From the NCBI GenBank assembly GCA_030604195.1, contig JAUVWI010000037.1, positions 1 through 33,726 of the forward strand: a DNA stretch of 33,726 nucleotides, written 5' to 3'. Position 1 is the stretch's first letter. Each line of letters starts with the position of its first letter. Below the pieces are notes generated by a model. It was not told where the DNA came from. It searched no databases and was given only the letters and a program-made list of their open reading frames with translations. The translations under genes and the position numbers were made by a program. The stretch comes from Spirochaetales bacterium. GTDB lineage: Bacteria > Spirochaetota > Spirochaetia > SZUA-6 > DRHE01. Positions 1-9,303 of this stretch are shown here, piece after piece.

Positions 1-84
1 AAATGATCTTTTATTGGTGAATGTAACATGATACCCCCCAGATATTTCTGAGAGTATTTTTTCATAGAACCAATAAAAATTCTA

Positions 85-756
85 GTGGGTCATAATGACA
101 CACTTTTTGCTAAATGCGTTTGCCCTGATGAACTGGGTAGCTTTGTTTCGCCTGATCTGATTACTGCACTATTGGGGCTCCATTATTTCAACCACTATCC
201 GGAAAAAGCAAAGGAGAACAACAGGGTACTCTATGATATAAGATCATCCAGAAGTGTTGAGGAATGTTTAACCGCTTTGGGAGGTGAGGCTGAATTCTGC
301 CCTGCAGGCCATGCCGGGATAAAGAGGCGGCTGCGCCAGAGAGGGGGGCTCTTTGCCGGAGAATTAACCGGCCATTATTATTTCAGAGAAAATCATTACT
401 GCGATTCTGCGGTTATTGCCTCATTTTTTGTGCTCTCAGTGCTTTCTAAAGAGGGAATACCGCTTTCTGCCCTGATTTCTGCTATAAGCAAATATCATTA
501 TTCAGGAGAGATCAATTTTCAGGTGGAAAATAAAGTAAAGGTGATTGATCATCTAAGAAACGTATATAGCCGGGGGGGGCGGCTGAGCTCTATTGACGGC
601 TTGAAAATAGATTTTCCTGGCTGGTGGTTTATTATCAGGAACTCCACCACCGAGTCATATCTGCGGCTGGTACTGGAAGCCGGGAGCGCTGAAGAATTAG
701 CCGCTAAAAAAGAGGAATTGACAGCCGCTATATTTGCGGCGGATAAGGGCCTTTGA
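85..756 (+). pseudogene. Truncated, degenerate phosphomannomutase/phosphoglucomutase paralogue (C-terminal half)
   Basis: About 223 residues match only the C-terminal half of the complete phosphohexomutase encoded tail-to-tail at 839-2179; in the first aligned 50 residues from GxFVSPD I count 31 identities. Domains 1 and 2, including the catalytic phosphoserine, are absent. An in-frame stop lies at 49-51 and the sequence before it does not resemble the missing part. The metal-binding loop (DGDGDR in the neighbour) is replaced by unrelated residues around DTLFAK. The sugar-contact motif survives as GELTGH, but the phosphate-binding loop RPSNAEP has become RNSTTES. Loss of both active-site loops means it cannot be a working mutase. 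The GTG at 85 is a formal start with no convincing ribosome-binding site. Either a decayed duplicate or, less likely, a small protein with another role; the rest of the reading frame is open, so decay may be recent. Confidence 0.75.
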
Positions 757-838
757 AAAGCGCGGCCGGGGTGTGGCCAAAGGGCGCCGCTTTGCTATTT
801 CCGCCGGCCGGAGCTGCTGGAGCTGCTGCGTATGGTCT

Positions 839-2179
839 TCAGGCAAGCTCCTTGATCCTGGAACATAATTCCTCGGTCCGCTCTTTTAGGAGTTGCTCTG
901 TTTCCGCTTCCACTACCAGCCTTAAGATTGGTTCGGCATTTGATGGCCTGACTATGAACCACCACTCCGGGAAATCGATGCGCAGTCCATCCAGGTAGTT
1001 TTTGACCCCTCCAGCATAGCTATGGCCAAGTCCCTCTATTATTCTTTTTGAATCCGGAAGGGCAAAATTAATCTCACCGGAGAAATAGTAAGGATTGATC
1101 TCTGCAACAAGCTCTGAGACCTTTTTCTTTTCAATAGAGAGGACTGAGAGTATAAGCAGGAAGGCTATAAAGCCGGAGTCAGTGTAGAAGTTATCCCTGA
1201 AGTAATAATGGCCGGCCAGTTCTCCGGCCAGCACCCCCTGCTTCTCTCTTAATAACTTCTTGATCCTGGCATGGCCGGTGGGGCAGGCCAGGGTATGGCC
1301 GCCGAGCCCGGTGATATACTCGGCAATACTCTTTGAAGAGCGAATGTCATAAAGCACAGTTTTGTGGATTCCCGTTTTTTCCGGAAAGTGTTTGAAAAAG
1401 TGAATAGACAGAAGAGCGGTAATAATATCGGGTGATACGAATTCCCCTTTTTCATCTATTATTATTGCCCGGTCACCATCACCATCAAAAAGGACACCAA
1501 GATTTGCCTTTTCTTTTAAAACCAGGCCCTTTAAAGCGCTTCTGTTTTTTTCAGAGAGCGGGTCCGGCCCGTGGTTGGGGAAGTTACCGTCAGGCTTAGC
1601 AAATATGGTAATAAACTCACCGTTAAGATCATTTATCAGATCATGGATATAGGCGCCTGCCGCTCCATCTGAACAGTCAATTACAACTTTGAGCTCTTTA
1701 ATACCCTTTTTAAAGGACTGCAAATGATTAAGGTAGTCCCGGCGGATATTCAAAAACCTGATACTGCCTTTTCTCTTTACTGCCGGCTGCTGCCGCTCTA
1801 TCATTTTCTCGAGTTTATTGAGGCCGGTGGTGTAGCTGACGGGCACAGCATTCTTTCTTGATATCTTGAAGCCATTGTACTCAGGTGGATTATGTGAGGC
1901 GGTAATCATTACACTGCCGCGTATACGATAGTGCATGGTGGAAAAATAGACGGCAGGGGTATCACAGAGACCGATATCAGTGACATCGGCACCCGCGTCG
2001 GTAATCCCTGAACTTAAGATTTCAAATATTTCCGGAGAAGAGAGCCTTGAGTCTCTGCCAATCAGAATATTTTCGCTGTTAAGCAGGGAGGGCAGGGAAT
2101 AACCTATACGGTAGACTTTCTCCCTTTCCAGTTCTTTGGGAAAAATTCCCCTGATATCATTGGACTTGAAAATGCTCAT
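839..2179 (-). CDS. Phosphomannomutase/phosphoglucomutase (alpha-D-phosphohexomutase family)
   Basis: Interconverts hexose 1- and 6-phosphates through a phosphoserine enzyme in the cytoplasm, feeding nucleotide-sugar synthesis or sugar catabolism. The 446-residue length is normal for the family. Visible landmarks are the phosphoserine loop TASHNP (residues 93-98, Ser95), the Mg2+ loop DGDGDR (232-237), the sugar-binding GELAGH (near 317) and the phosphate-binding RPSNAEP (near 421), so all four domains are present. It is downstream gene of a two-gene operon: the PfkB kinase stop lies 12 bases before this ATG. No strong Shine-Dalgarno is seen, suggesting translational coupling. A truncated paralogue faces it across 82 bases. 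Mannose versus glucose preference cannot be told from sequence. Confidence 0.93.
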   Translation of the reverse strand: MSIFKSNDIRGIFPKELEREKVYRIGYSLPSLLNSENILIGRDSRLSSPEIFEILSSGITDAGADVTDIGLCDTPAVYFSTMHYRIRGSVMITASHNPPEYNGFKISRKNAVPVSYTTGLNKLEKMIERQQPAVKRKGSIRFLNIRRDYLNHLQSFKKGIKELKVVIDCSDGAAGAYIHDLINDLNGEFITIFAKPDGNFPNHGPDPLSEKNRSALKGLVLKEKANLGVLFDGDGDRAIIIDEKGEFVSPDIITALLSIHFFKHFPEKTGIHKTVLYDIRSSKSIAEYITGLGGHTLACPTGHARIKKLLREKQGVLAGELAGHYYFRDNFYTDSGFIAFLLILSVLSIEKKKVSELVAEINPYYFSGEINFALPDSKRIIEGLGHSYAGGVKNYLDGLRIDFPEWWFIVRPSNAEPILRLVVEAETEQLLKERTEELCSRIKELA

Positions 2180-2191
2180 TAATTTGTAAGT

Positions 2192-3061
2192 CTAAAATTC
2201 TTTCATACGCTCTTCGACCTCTGCTATTGTTCCTGAAAAGGGCCCGGGTTTTTCCATTTTAATTGAGGTCAGGGCTGCGGCAAAGCGCAGGGATTCCTCA
2301 ATTCCGTGAGTGAGGCGGCGGGTCATGTAGGATGCAAAACAGGTATCGCCCCGCCCCGTTCTTCCGGAGAGGTTGCCGGGATTAAATGGAGCGCGGAAGA
2401 GCTTGCCGCTGTTATAGAGGATTACTTCAGATGAATGGGTAATCATTATTTCTCTGGCGCCCCATCTGCTTAGCATACGCGCGGCTTCTTCACGGTCATC
2501 GGTGCCGCATATGGCCTTTGATTCCAGGGAATCCGCCTTAAGATAGGTGATCATGGGCAGGTATCTGGTTTTTTCCGGCCAATCCCGGAAGGAAAAGTTG
2601 CCATCTTCACTGCAGCGCAGCATGGTCTGCAGGTCCACTCCAACATTACCTCTCTTCGATAGTACTTCAATCATTGAAGCAGGTATTTCACCGCGAAAGA
2701 GGCCGGCCAGGTGATATATTTTACTCTCAATTTCCGGTATATCTTCGCTGCTGAAGGGGTCGGCCTGGGTAATGAGACGCACCTTTCTGTTATCTACATC
2801 TTCACCCTTGATAATATTTTCAATTGATGTTGTATGCGGGCTGGGCAGAGAGAGGACCTCGATACCTTCCTGTTCCATGGGCTCCAGGAGCGGTAAATCA
2901 GCCTTTGCCATTTTGGTAATAACCAGTATTTCAGCTCCGCAGCGTTTAGCTGCAAAAGAGGAAAAATAGGCGGCTCCCCCGGTAAATCTATTGACCAGGT
3001 CATGATATTCCAGGGTATCGTTGGTAATATGGCCGATAAGCGTCAAATCATATTTTTCCAT
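2192..3061 (-). CDS. PfkB-family carbohydrate kinase
   Basis: A 289-residue ribokinase-like ATP-dependent sugar (or nucleoside) kinase. The N-terminal GG motif (TGGAAYFS, about 27-34) and the C-terminal anion-hole/catalytic-base motif GRGDTC (236-241, Asp239 as base) are present; the second is GAGD in most members. The open frame extends to 3109, but I chose the ATG at 3061 because AAAGGAG lies 8 bases upstream and the longer start falls inside the predicted promoter at 3081-3109. It starts an operon with the phosphohexomutase, so a role in sugar-phosphate supply is likely. The substrate is not deducible. Confidence 0.85.
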   Translation of the reverse strand: MEKYDLTLIGHITNDTLEYHDLVNRFTGGAAYFSSFAAKRCGAEILVITKMAKADLPLLEPMEQEGIEVLSLPSPHTTSIENIIKGEDVDNRKVRLITQADPFSSEDIPEIESKIYHLAGLFRGEIPASMIEVLSKRGNVGVDLQTMLRCSEDGNFSFRDWPEKTRYLPMITYLKADSLESKAICGTDDREEAARMLSRWGAREIMITHSSEVILYNSGKLFRAPFNPGNLSGRTGRGDTCFASYMTRRLTHGIEESLRFAAALTSIKMEKPGPFSGTIAEVEERMKEF

Positions 3062-3080
3062 CAATATACTCCTTTGTCGC

Positions 3081-3109
3081 AGTATACGAAAAAAACTTTT
3101 CATAATCAA
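3081..3109 (-). promoter_or_regulatory. Promoter of the PfkB kinase-phosphohexomutase operon
   Basis: On the minus strand, TTGATT (3104-3109), a 17-base spacer and TATACT (3081-3086). The predicted transcript start falls a few bases before the AAAGGAG ribosome-binding site, giving a very short leader. Confidence 0.55.
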
Positions 3110-3180
3110 TACAATAATGAAAGAAAAGTGTTAAAAACATATATTCTGGCTGACTAATGTGTGCATAAATTATTGTTGTC

Positions 3181-3275
3181 ATTTCCCAGCGCAGCTTACA
3201 GCCGCAACCAAAGTTTAATAAGTAAAAGTACTACACAATATATTCGGGCGCTGGACTTGATTATTTCTTGCGCTT
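3181..3275 (+). repeat. 95-bp dispersed intergenic repeat, copy 1
   Basis: Aligns without gaps to the reverse complement of 12961-13055; I count 74 identities in 95 positions. Conservation is concentrated at the ends: the first 19 of 20 positions (ATTTCCCAGCGC then GCTTACA) and GCGCTGGACTTGA plus TATTTCTTG near the other end, with a diverged AT-rich centre. Within each copy CCAGCGC near the left end can pair with GCGCTGG near the right end, so the unit can fold into a long hairpin. No open reading frame crosses it. It lies upstream of the activase promoter. It could be a miniature palindromic element or a conserved structured RNA/regulatory site. Confidence 0.7.
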
Positions 3276-3310
3276 AAGGCGCAGGATTTCAAAGGTAATA
3301 GTATAATCAG

Positions 3311-3339
3311 TTGACTTTTAGGAAGTAACTATCTAAATT
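3311..3339 (+). promoter_or_regulatory. Promoter of the activase gene
   Basis: TTGACT (3311-3316), a 17-base spacer and TAAATT (3334-3339), about 50 bases before the ATG at 3388, which has AGAGAGG just upstream. Confidence 0.5.
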
Positions 3340-3387
3340 TGAAGCTCCATATTCTATTCAAAAAGTATAAAAGAAAAGAGAGGTTAG

Positions 3388-6300
3388 ATGCAAAGCCTGG
3401 GCATAAATGTTGGATCATCAACCCTAAAAATTGTTTTTCTGGATGGTGATAAAATACTCTTTAGTAAAATTATACCGCATGAAGGGGATTTTGGTGAGGC
3501 GGTAAAAAAGGTTCTGTCGGCCCGGTCAATTCCGGAGGATGTTCCTTGCCTGGTTACCGGTACTGAAGGGCGATTCCGTTTTGATATTGAGAATGTTATA
3601 GAGCCCCTGTGTATTGAAGAAGCCTTGAAGAGAATTAAAGAGCAGGTGAACGCCGTGGTCTCTCTGGGCGGCGAGGACCTGGTAGTATATACAGTTGATG
3701 AGAATAATAGAATAATCAGCAATTTCTCGGGTAATAAATGTGCCTCAGGCACCGGAGAATTCTTTAAGCAGCAGCTTGCCCGAATGGATCTCAGCCTTGA
3801 AAATGTAAACTCTATCTCTGATTCCAGCAGGGTGGTGGCGCTATCCAGCCGCTGTTCAGTGTTCATGAAGAGTGATTGTACTCACAAGCTGAACAAGGGA
3901 GAGGCTACCAAAGATGATATTGTACTCTCTCTAAGCGATGTGATGGCTACCAAGGTAATTGATTTCCTGAACAGAGCCAGGATACTCGCAGGCAGGGTAA
4001 TGTTAACCGGCGGCGTTACCCAGAATAAGCATATAGTTAATTTTATCAGGCAGAAAGCGGAAAAAATAGAATTTATTGTGCCTGAAGAAGCCTCTTATTT
4101 CGAAGCCTATGGCGCAGCCTGGCTGGCGCGGCAGATTGGCAGCCCCTGGCCCGGCTTAGAGAAATTAATCAAGATCAAAGAGGTCCGCTTTGACCGTCTT
4201 CCCAGCTTGAAAAGCCAGGCTTCAAGGGTATCCTATGTACAGGGGGTAAGGGAAAAGATCAAGCCCGGTGCAGAGTATATTTTAGGTGTGGATGGGGGCT
4301 CCACCACCACCAAAGCCTGTCTTATCAACATTGAAAGCAGTACAATAGCCGCCTCTTATTACGGGCGGACCCATGGCGACCCGGTAAAGTCTCTCAAGAT
4401 TTGTCTTCAGGAAATCCGGAAGCAGGTGGCCGGGGATCTGGGGGAGCATAACGGCAGTGAAGAGGGAATCCGCATACCATTAACTGCTGTCACGGGATCA
4501 TCCAGAGAAATATTGGGAGTCTTTCTGGAGACCACGGCCGTATACAATGAGATCATTGCCCATTCCGAAGGCACAATGTACTATGATCAGGAAATAGATA
4601 CCATATTTGAAATCGGCGGGCAGGATGCCAAATATGTATATTTAAAGAATAGGGTGCCAATCGATTATGCCATGAATGAAGCCTGTTCGGCCGGCACCGG
4701 CTCCTTCCTGGAGGAATCGGCCCAGGGTGATTTGAATATCCAGCATGCCCATGAGATTGGTGATATTGCGCTGAAAGCGGAAAAGCCGCTGAAGTTCGGC
4801 GAGCACTGCTCCGCTTTTATCAATTCAGATATACGTAAAGCTATCCAGCAGGGCGCCGGTATAGAGGATATCACCGCCGGTATTATTACCTCTATTGTAG
4901 CCAATTATTTGAACCGGGTGGTGGGAAACCGCAGTATAGGCAGAAGGATTGCTTTACAGGGCGGGGTAGCTAAAAACAAGGCCGTGCCCCTGGCCTTTGC
5001 CCTCTTTTTGAACCAGGACATTGTAATTCCGCCGGATCCTGAGCTTCTGGGATGTTTTGGTGTGGCTCTTCTGGCCAGGCAGAAATTGGCAGAGGGTAAG
5101 CTTCAGAAATCTTCTTTCAATCTGGATTCAATTATCGCAACCGAGATTATTTATGAGCGGGAGTTTAAGTGCAAGTCATGTGATAACTACTGCCCGATTA
5201 AAATATTAAAGGTAAACAACCATAAGTACATGTTTGGCGGCAGGTGCAATAAATATGCCAATATGCGCAAAAAAGAGAAGCACAGTGAAGAGGATGTTTT
5301 TGATTACGTAACCAGGCGGATGGAGCTGATGTTCAAAGAATGTGCTCCTGCTAAAGAGGATTTTACCAGAAGGTATGACTTTACCGTGGGAATCCCGAGA
5401 TGCTTTTCCTTCTATACCCTCTATCCCCTCTATTCCTGGTTTTTCCATTCACTGGGAATCGAGGTTGTGCTCTCGCAGAATATAGTCCATGAGGGGGTGG
5501 CCAGGGCTGAGAGCACATACTGCTTTCCTGCGGAGATCGCCCATGGCGCTGTCCAGGATATTGTCGATATGGGGACTGATTATATTTTTCTACCCCATTT
5601 CCGGGATATGCCCAGCTATGAAAAGAATGTTCACGCCAATTTCTGCCCCATTACTCAAGGGTTGCCCTACTATATCCACCAGGCTTTTCCTGAGATCGCC
5701 GAAGAGAAGATTCTATCGCCGGTAATTTCCTTCAAGTTTGGTCAGGGTAAAGCTTTAGAATTTATACAGAAGATGGGCCAAAAAATGGGAATCCCTGAAA
5801 GTGAGGTCCGGCAGGCCTTTGAAATTGCCAGTGAGAAACAGGTGGAATATTTCAGCAGGGCCAGGGATATGGGGCGAACCGCTTTACGGGAAGCGCGAGA
5901 AGCCGAAAGGCCGGTAATCGCCATACTGGGCAGGCCCTACAATGCTTTTATCAGTGAAGCCAACATGGGTATTCCGAAAAAGTTTACTTCACGGGGGTTC
6001 TCGGTTATTCCCTTTGATATATTGCCCTTTGAAAATGAGCAGATCTTTGCCAATATGTACTGGTATTACGGGCAGCAGGACATGAAAGCCGCTGCAGAGC
6101 TTAAAAAAGAAGATAATATTTTTGTTACTTTTATAACTAATTTTTCATGCGCTCCCGATTCTTTTATGCTGCACTATCTTAAATGGCTCATGGGCATCAA
6201 ACCCTTCCTGATCCTTGAGCTCGATTCTCATACGGCCGATGCCGGCGTTGATACACGGGTTGAGGCCTTTTTGGATATAATTGAAGGCTACCGTTCCAGG

Positions 6301-7668
6301 ATCAAAGATATCCATGACCAGAGTTATGACAATGGCCTCAGGTTTGTTAATAATAACCGGGAAGATCTGCACATCTGGGACTCCAATAACAAACGGAAGA
6401 TAAAGGTTAAAAATAACCCCCGGGTGAAGATCCTGCTCTCCAATATGGGCAATCTCTCAACAGAACTGGTGGCCGCAGTTTTACGTTCCGCGGCTATCGA
6501 AGCGGAAGCACTGCCCATGGCTGATTTTAAGACCCTTCAAGTGGCGCGAAGTCACACATCGGGAAAAGAGTGTGTTCCCTCCCACCTGGTGCTGGGAAGC
6601 GCATTAAAATATTTCTCATCCGCTAAGTATAGAAAAGATCAGATATACCTGCTTTTTGTGCCCATCACTGCGGGCCCCTGCCGGACAGGACAGTATTATA
6701 TTTTTTTTGAGAATCTCTTCAAGGAAATGCGCCTGGAAAATGTGCTGGTCATTACCATGAGCGCTGACAATTCTTATAACGAGTTCGGCCCCCTTTTCTC
6801 CAGGCACCTGTGGTGGTCCCTGGTCGTATCCGATCTAATGAAGGACATTGATACCTCTCTGCGGGCCTGTGCGGTTGATGTTGCCGGCGCCAGGAAAAAG
6901 TATGATCAGCTCTGGCATAAGTTGATAAAAACAGCTGAAAAGGATATAACCGCTATTCTTCCTATTCTAAAAGAAATTTCCAGGGGATTAGCCTCGATAC
7001 CGCTTAAGAGAACTCTTAAAACGCTGCCCAGGGTGCTTATTGTCGGAGAGATATATGTCAGGCGTGATGATTTTGCCGTGGATGAGCTGATCCGGCTCTT
7101 CAGTGATAAGGGAATAGTCGCTAAGGTTTCAGGAATTTCAGAGTGGATCCACTACCTGGATTTCATCAGGGAATATGAATTAAAGAAGCGTATTCGCCTG
7201 ATTCACTGGTTTAAAAGGATCTTTTCCAAAGAGTTAAGAATGCTGATCAAGTTAATGGGTGAGAAGCTTTATAAACGGAGTATTGAAATTAAAGTAAAGA
7301 GAATACTTAAAAGCACCGGACTTATCCCTGCGGCGCCCCATAACATGTATGAGATCATGGCCAATACCCAGAGGTACTTTGTGGACCATGAGCTGAATTC
7401 GGAAATCGCCGTGTCCAGCGGCGCAGCGGCTACCGCTATGTTTGACGGCTACTCTGGTGTGGTTAATATTTCGCCCTTCGCCTGCTTGATCGGTAGGGTA
7501 ATTGAAGGTGTATACACTCCCTGGGCCAGGGAGAGAAAATATCCGGTAATATCAGTTGAGGTGGACGGCAACCTGCTGCCGCCCAATATCATCAATAAAT
7601 TGGATATCTTTACCCTCAATGTACTGCGCTTTAAGCAGGAGCCGGTATTAAAAAAAATGAGTCATTAA
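3388..7668 (+). CDS. Two-headed acyl-CoA dehydratase activase (BadF/BadG/BcrA/BcrD ATPase plus DUF2229/HgdB-like region)
   Basis: A 1426-residue cytoplasmic protein. Two ASKHA ATPase halves lie in tandem: one starts at GINVGSSTLK (5-14), the other at GVDGGSTTTK (300-309). Each has the cysteine pair that in the archetype HgdC binds a [4Fe-4S] cluster at the dimer interface: C118 (KCASGTG) and C156 (RCSVF), then C433 (ACSAGTG) and C474 (HCSAF). A cysteine cluster follows (C595, C598, C602, C620), then a long DUF2229 and HgdB-like region to the end. The family uses ATP to drive an electron to a radical-based dehydratase or reductase. About 1400 residues is normal for this fused class. No separate dehydratase subunits lie nearby, so the true partner is unknown; the C-terminal region may itself act as the acceptor. 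A DUF2784 gene follows after 14 bases. Confidence 0.88.
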   Translation: MQSLGINVGSSTLKIVFLDGDKILFSKIIPHEGDFGEAVKKVLSARSIPEDVPCLVTGTEGRFRFDIENVIEPLCIEEALKRIKEQVNAVVSLGGEDLVVYTVDENNRIISNFSGNKCASGTGEFFKQQLARMDLSLENVNSISDSSRVVALSSRCSVFMKSDCTHKLNKGEATKDDIVLSLSDVMATKVIDFLNRARILAGRVMLTGGVTQNKHIVNFIRQKAEKIEFIVPEEASYFEAYGAAWLARQIGSPWPGLEKLIKIKEVRFDRLPSLKSQASRVSYVQGVREKIKPGAEYILGVDGGSTTTKACLINIESSTIAASYYGRTHGDPVKSLKICLQEIRKQVAGDLGEHNGSEEGIRIPLTAVTGSSREILGVFLETTAVYNEIIAHSEGTMYYDQEIDTIFEIGGQDAKYVYLKNRVPIDYAMNEACSAGTGSFLEESAQGDLNIQHAHEIGDIALKAEKPLKFGEHCSAFINSDIRKAIQQGAGIEDITAGIITSIVANYLNRVVGNRSIGRRIALQGGVAKNKAVPLAFALFLNQDIVIPPDPELLGCFGVALLARQKLAEGKLQKSSFNLDSIIATEIIYEREFKCKSCDNYCPIKILKVNNHKYMFGGRCNKYANMRKKEKHSEEDVFDYVTRRMELMFKECAPAKEDFTRRYDFTVGIPRCFSFYTLYPLYSWFFHSLGIEVVLSQNIVHEGVARAESTYCFPAEIAHGAVQDIVDMGTDYIFLPHFRDMPSYEKNVHANFCPITQGLPYYIHQAFPEIAEEKILSPVISFKFGQGKALEFIQKMGQKMGIPESEVRQAFEIASEKQVEYFSRARDMGRTALREAREAERPVIAILGRPYNAFISEANMGIPKKFTSRGFSVIPFDILPFENEQIFANMYWYYGQQDMKAAAELKKEDNIFVTFITNFSCAPDSFMLHYLKWLMGIKPFLILELDSHTADAGVDTRVEAFLDIIEGYRSRIKDIHDQSYDNGLRFVNNNREDLHIWDSNNKRKIKVKNNPRVKILLSNMGNLSTELVAAVLRSAAIEAEALPMADFKTLQVARSHTSGKECVPSHLVLGSALKYFSSAKYRKDQIYLLFVPITAGPCRTGQYYIFFENLFKEMRLENVLVITMSADNSYNEFGPLFSRHLWWSLVVSDLMKDIDTSLRACAVDVAGARKKYDQLWHKLIKTAEKDITAILPILKEISRGLASIPLKRTLKTLPRVLIVGEIYVRRDDFAVDELIRLFSDKGIVAKVSGISEWIHYLDFIREYELKKRIRLIHWFKRIFSKELRMLIKLMGEKLYKRSIEIKVKRILKSTGLIPAAPHNMYEIMANTQRYFVDHELNSEIAVSSGAAATAMFDGYSGVVNISPFACLIGRVIEGVYTPWARERKYPVISVEVDGNLLPPNIINKLDIFTLNVLRFKQEPVLKKMSH

Positions 7669-7682
7669 ACAGGGCTGACCAG

Positions 7683-8075
7683 ATGCCTTATGCCTTTTTT
7701 GCCGATCTGTTTGTTTTATTTCACTTTTTCTATGTAACCTTTGCCGTGGGAGGTGAGCTCTTTATCCTGGCAGGCGCCTTTATAAAGTGGGGTGTGGTGC
7801 GGAATTGGGCATTCCGTATTGCTCATTTAATTGCCGTTGTATTTGTAGCTTTAGAGTCTTTAGTCGATGTATTGTGCCCGCTTACCGAATGGGAATACAA
7901 TCTACGCGAGCTTGCCGGCCAGAGGGTGGAGAGAGAAATATCTTTTCTTGGCCGTCTTTTGCGAAGGATTATTTTTTACGATTTTCCCTCCTGGGCTTTT
8001 ACTTTAATGTATGTGGGTTTCGGCGCCCTGGTAATTCTTACATTTATTCTTATCCCGCCCAGGCGCAGGAGATAG
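7683..8075 (+). CDS. DUF2784 family small membrane protein
   Basis: A 130-residue integral membrane protein with about four hydrophobic segments (near 5-27, 37-58 and 103-124 are clearest) and a basic tail PPRRRR. The pattern FHFFYVTF, the W-x-R-x-AH stretch and CPLTEWE fit the DUF2784 family, whose function is not known. It starts 14 bases after the activase stop and is probably co-transcribed with it, but no functional link is established. The ribosome-binding site is weak. Confidence 0.75.
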   Translation: MPYAFFADLFVLFHFFYVTFAVGGELFILAGAFIKWGVVRNWAFRIAHLIAVVFVALESLVDVLCPLTEWEYNLRELAGQRVEREISFLGRLLRRIIFYDFPSWAFTLMYVGFGALVILTFILIPPRRRR

Positions 8076-8097
8076 CCCTCGATCCTGTCAGGTTTTT

Positions 8098-8112
8098 AAA
8101 TCTCTAAGATTT
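8098..8112. terminator. Possible weak hairpin between convergent genes
   Basis: AAATCT-CTA-AGATTT forms a perfect 6-bp stem between the DUF2784 stop and the stop of the opposing BioD-like gene. The stem is AT-rich and has no strong T-run, so it is a weak terminator candidate. Confidence 0.25.
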
Positions 8113-8118
8113 GATCTG

Positions 8119-9294
8119 TCAGGCTCTAATATTGAAGGTGTCCAGGAACTTCTGCATGTCAAAGTGCTCCCGGTAAAGCTTTTCTATTTCCTCAATCTTG
8201 TTATTATCGTAAACCTGTAATTTAGTGCTTTCATATATTTTAAGCAATTTTTGTTCACAGGTGGCCATATGTTCGGGAACGTAGAGTCCGGGAAGAGCGG
8301 CTGCTGCAATATCCTTTTTTATCTGGGAATCCAGAGTAACGTAATTACCTCCGGCCAGGATAACCCCGCCCAGTCCCCGGGAGTGTTCCTTTATTTTTTT
8401 GTTGTACTTCAGAATACTCCTGCTTCTCTTTTGAGAAGCACAGCTCATAATAATCAGGTCACCGGGATTAAGAAAATTGCGGCGGCGCAGATTCTCCGAT
8501 GGTTTTGACAGCAGCTTTATCTCCTTGCATGGTGTTTTCCAGGCCTCTGCATCCGGATCACCTAGGGTTTCACCATTTTCCCACATGCGGCTGATCAAAT
8601 GCATGGAGGGATTGCTCATATCTTCGATCAAGGGAAGAAAGCCAAGAATACGCAGCGGGCCGCCGACTGCGGCTAACTTGCGGTTTAGTAAGTCTTCAGT
8701 AATGTACCTTTTTACAGTGGGGATCTTATCCGGGAGCAGTTTATTAAAAATAATTCCCCTTACCCGGCTTCTCTTGTAAAGGAAGTAGGATATATCAACC
8801 TCGAGCTGATCCAGGGCTCTGCCTATACCCCCGGCGGATAAGAAGATAATTTCAGCCTTCATCAGGTTGCTTACCTTGGCGTTGGAGAGGCCCACAATGG
8901 AGCCGACTCCCGGGTGGCCGGTGCCCTCGGCTATAATAATATCTTTAGCCGCCATTAGCTCCAGGGTCTTGTTGATCTCCATCCGCAGTTTTCTTGTTTC
9001 CTCTTCCGGTTCCGGTGAGTCAAGGTACTTCCTGGTAAAACCGGAAGTGAGCCTGACAGGAGAGGTGTCTTCAATATTGATGTTGGGTATGCCGGAAAAG
9101 GTATCAACAATTAGAGCATCTTTATCTATGCGCTTGCCGCTGGCAAGTGTTACCATTTCCTGTCCCACAGGTTTAAAATAACCGATTCTTGACGGATCCA
9201 TTATCTTTTTCAGGCTGGATATTATTCCCAGGGATGCTACTGTTTTTCCCGCATGCTGGCGGAAGCCGGTTATGTAGATAATCACTGGCGGCAT
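8119..9294 (-). CDS. BioD-like P-loop / DRTGG-domain protein (COG0857-like)
   Basis: A 391-residue protein resembling the non-catalytic N-terminal part of long phosphotransacetylases. It begins with a dethiobiotin-synthetase-like NTPase domain: the P-loop is GFRQHAGKT (about residues 10-18), followed by FKPVG (about 43-47) and the IIAEGTGHPGVGS stretch (about 120-132). The C-terminal third, roughly 265-365, looks like a DRTGG domain (IIMSCASQKR, GVILAGG). No phosphotransacetylase catalytic domain is attached. A regulatory or sensory role is likely but unproven. ATG with AAGGAG 6 bases upstream supports the start. It is divergent from the radical SAM gene. Confidence 0.75.
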   Translation of the reverse strand: MPPVIIYITGFRQHAGKTVASLGIISSLKKIMDPSRIGYFKPVGQEMVTLASGKRIDKDALIVDTFSGIPNINIEDTSPVRLTSGFTRKYLDSPEPEEETRKLRMEINKTLELMAAKDIIIAEGTGHPGVGSIVGLSNAKVSNLMKAEIIFLSAGGIGRALDQLEVDISYFLYKRSRVRGIIFNKLLPDKIPTVKRYITEDLLNRKLAAVGGPLRILGFLPLIEDMSNPSMHLISRMWENGETLGDPDAEAWKTPCKEIKLLSKPSENLRRRNFLNPGDLIIMSCASQKRSRSILKYNKKIKEHSRGLGGVILAGGNYVTLDSQIKKDIAAAALPGLYVPEHMATCEQKLLKIYESTKLQVYDNNKIEEIEKLYREHFDMQKFLDTFNIRA

Positions 9295-9303
9295 AGTGTT
9301 CTC

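Larger units (their letters stand above)
3110..3387. other. Non-coding interval between the divergent kinase and activase genes
   Basis: The gene-free stretch (3062-3387) holds the minus-strand kinase promoter at 3081-3109, one copy of a 95-bp repeat at 3181-3275, and a plus-strand promoter at 3311-3339. A short inverted repeat TGCGC-TTAAG-GCGCA straddles the right end of the repeat (about 3269-3283). No gene is seen. Confidence 0.6.

Noticed and set aside
753..998. 81-residue open frame between the two phosphohexomutase copies
   Set aside because: It overlaps the 3' end of the complete minus-strand gene and has GC-rich low-complexity sequence (Ala/Gly-rich), with no family resemblance.
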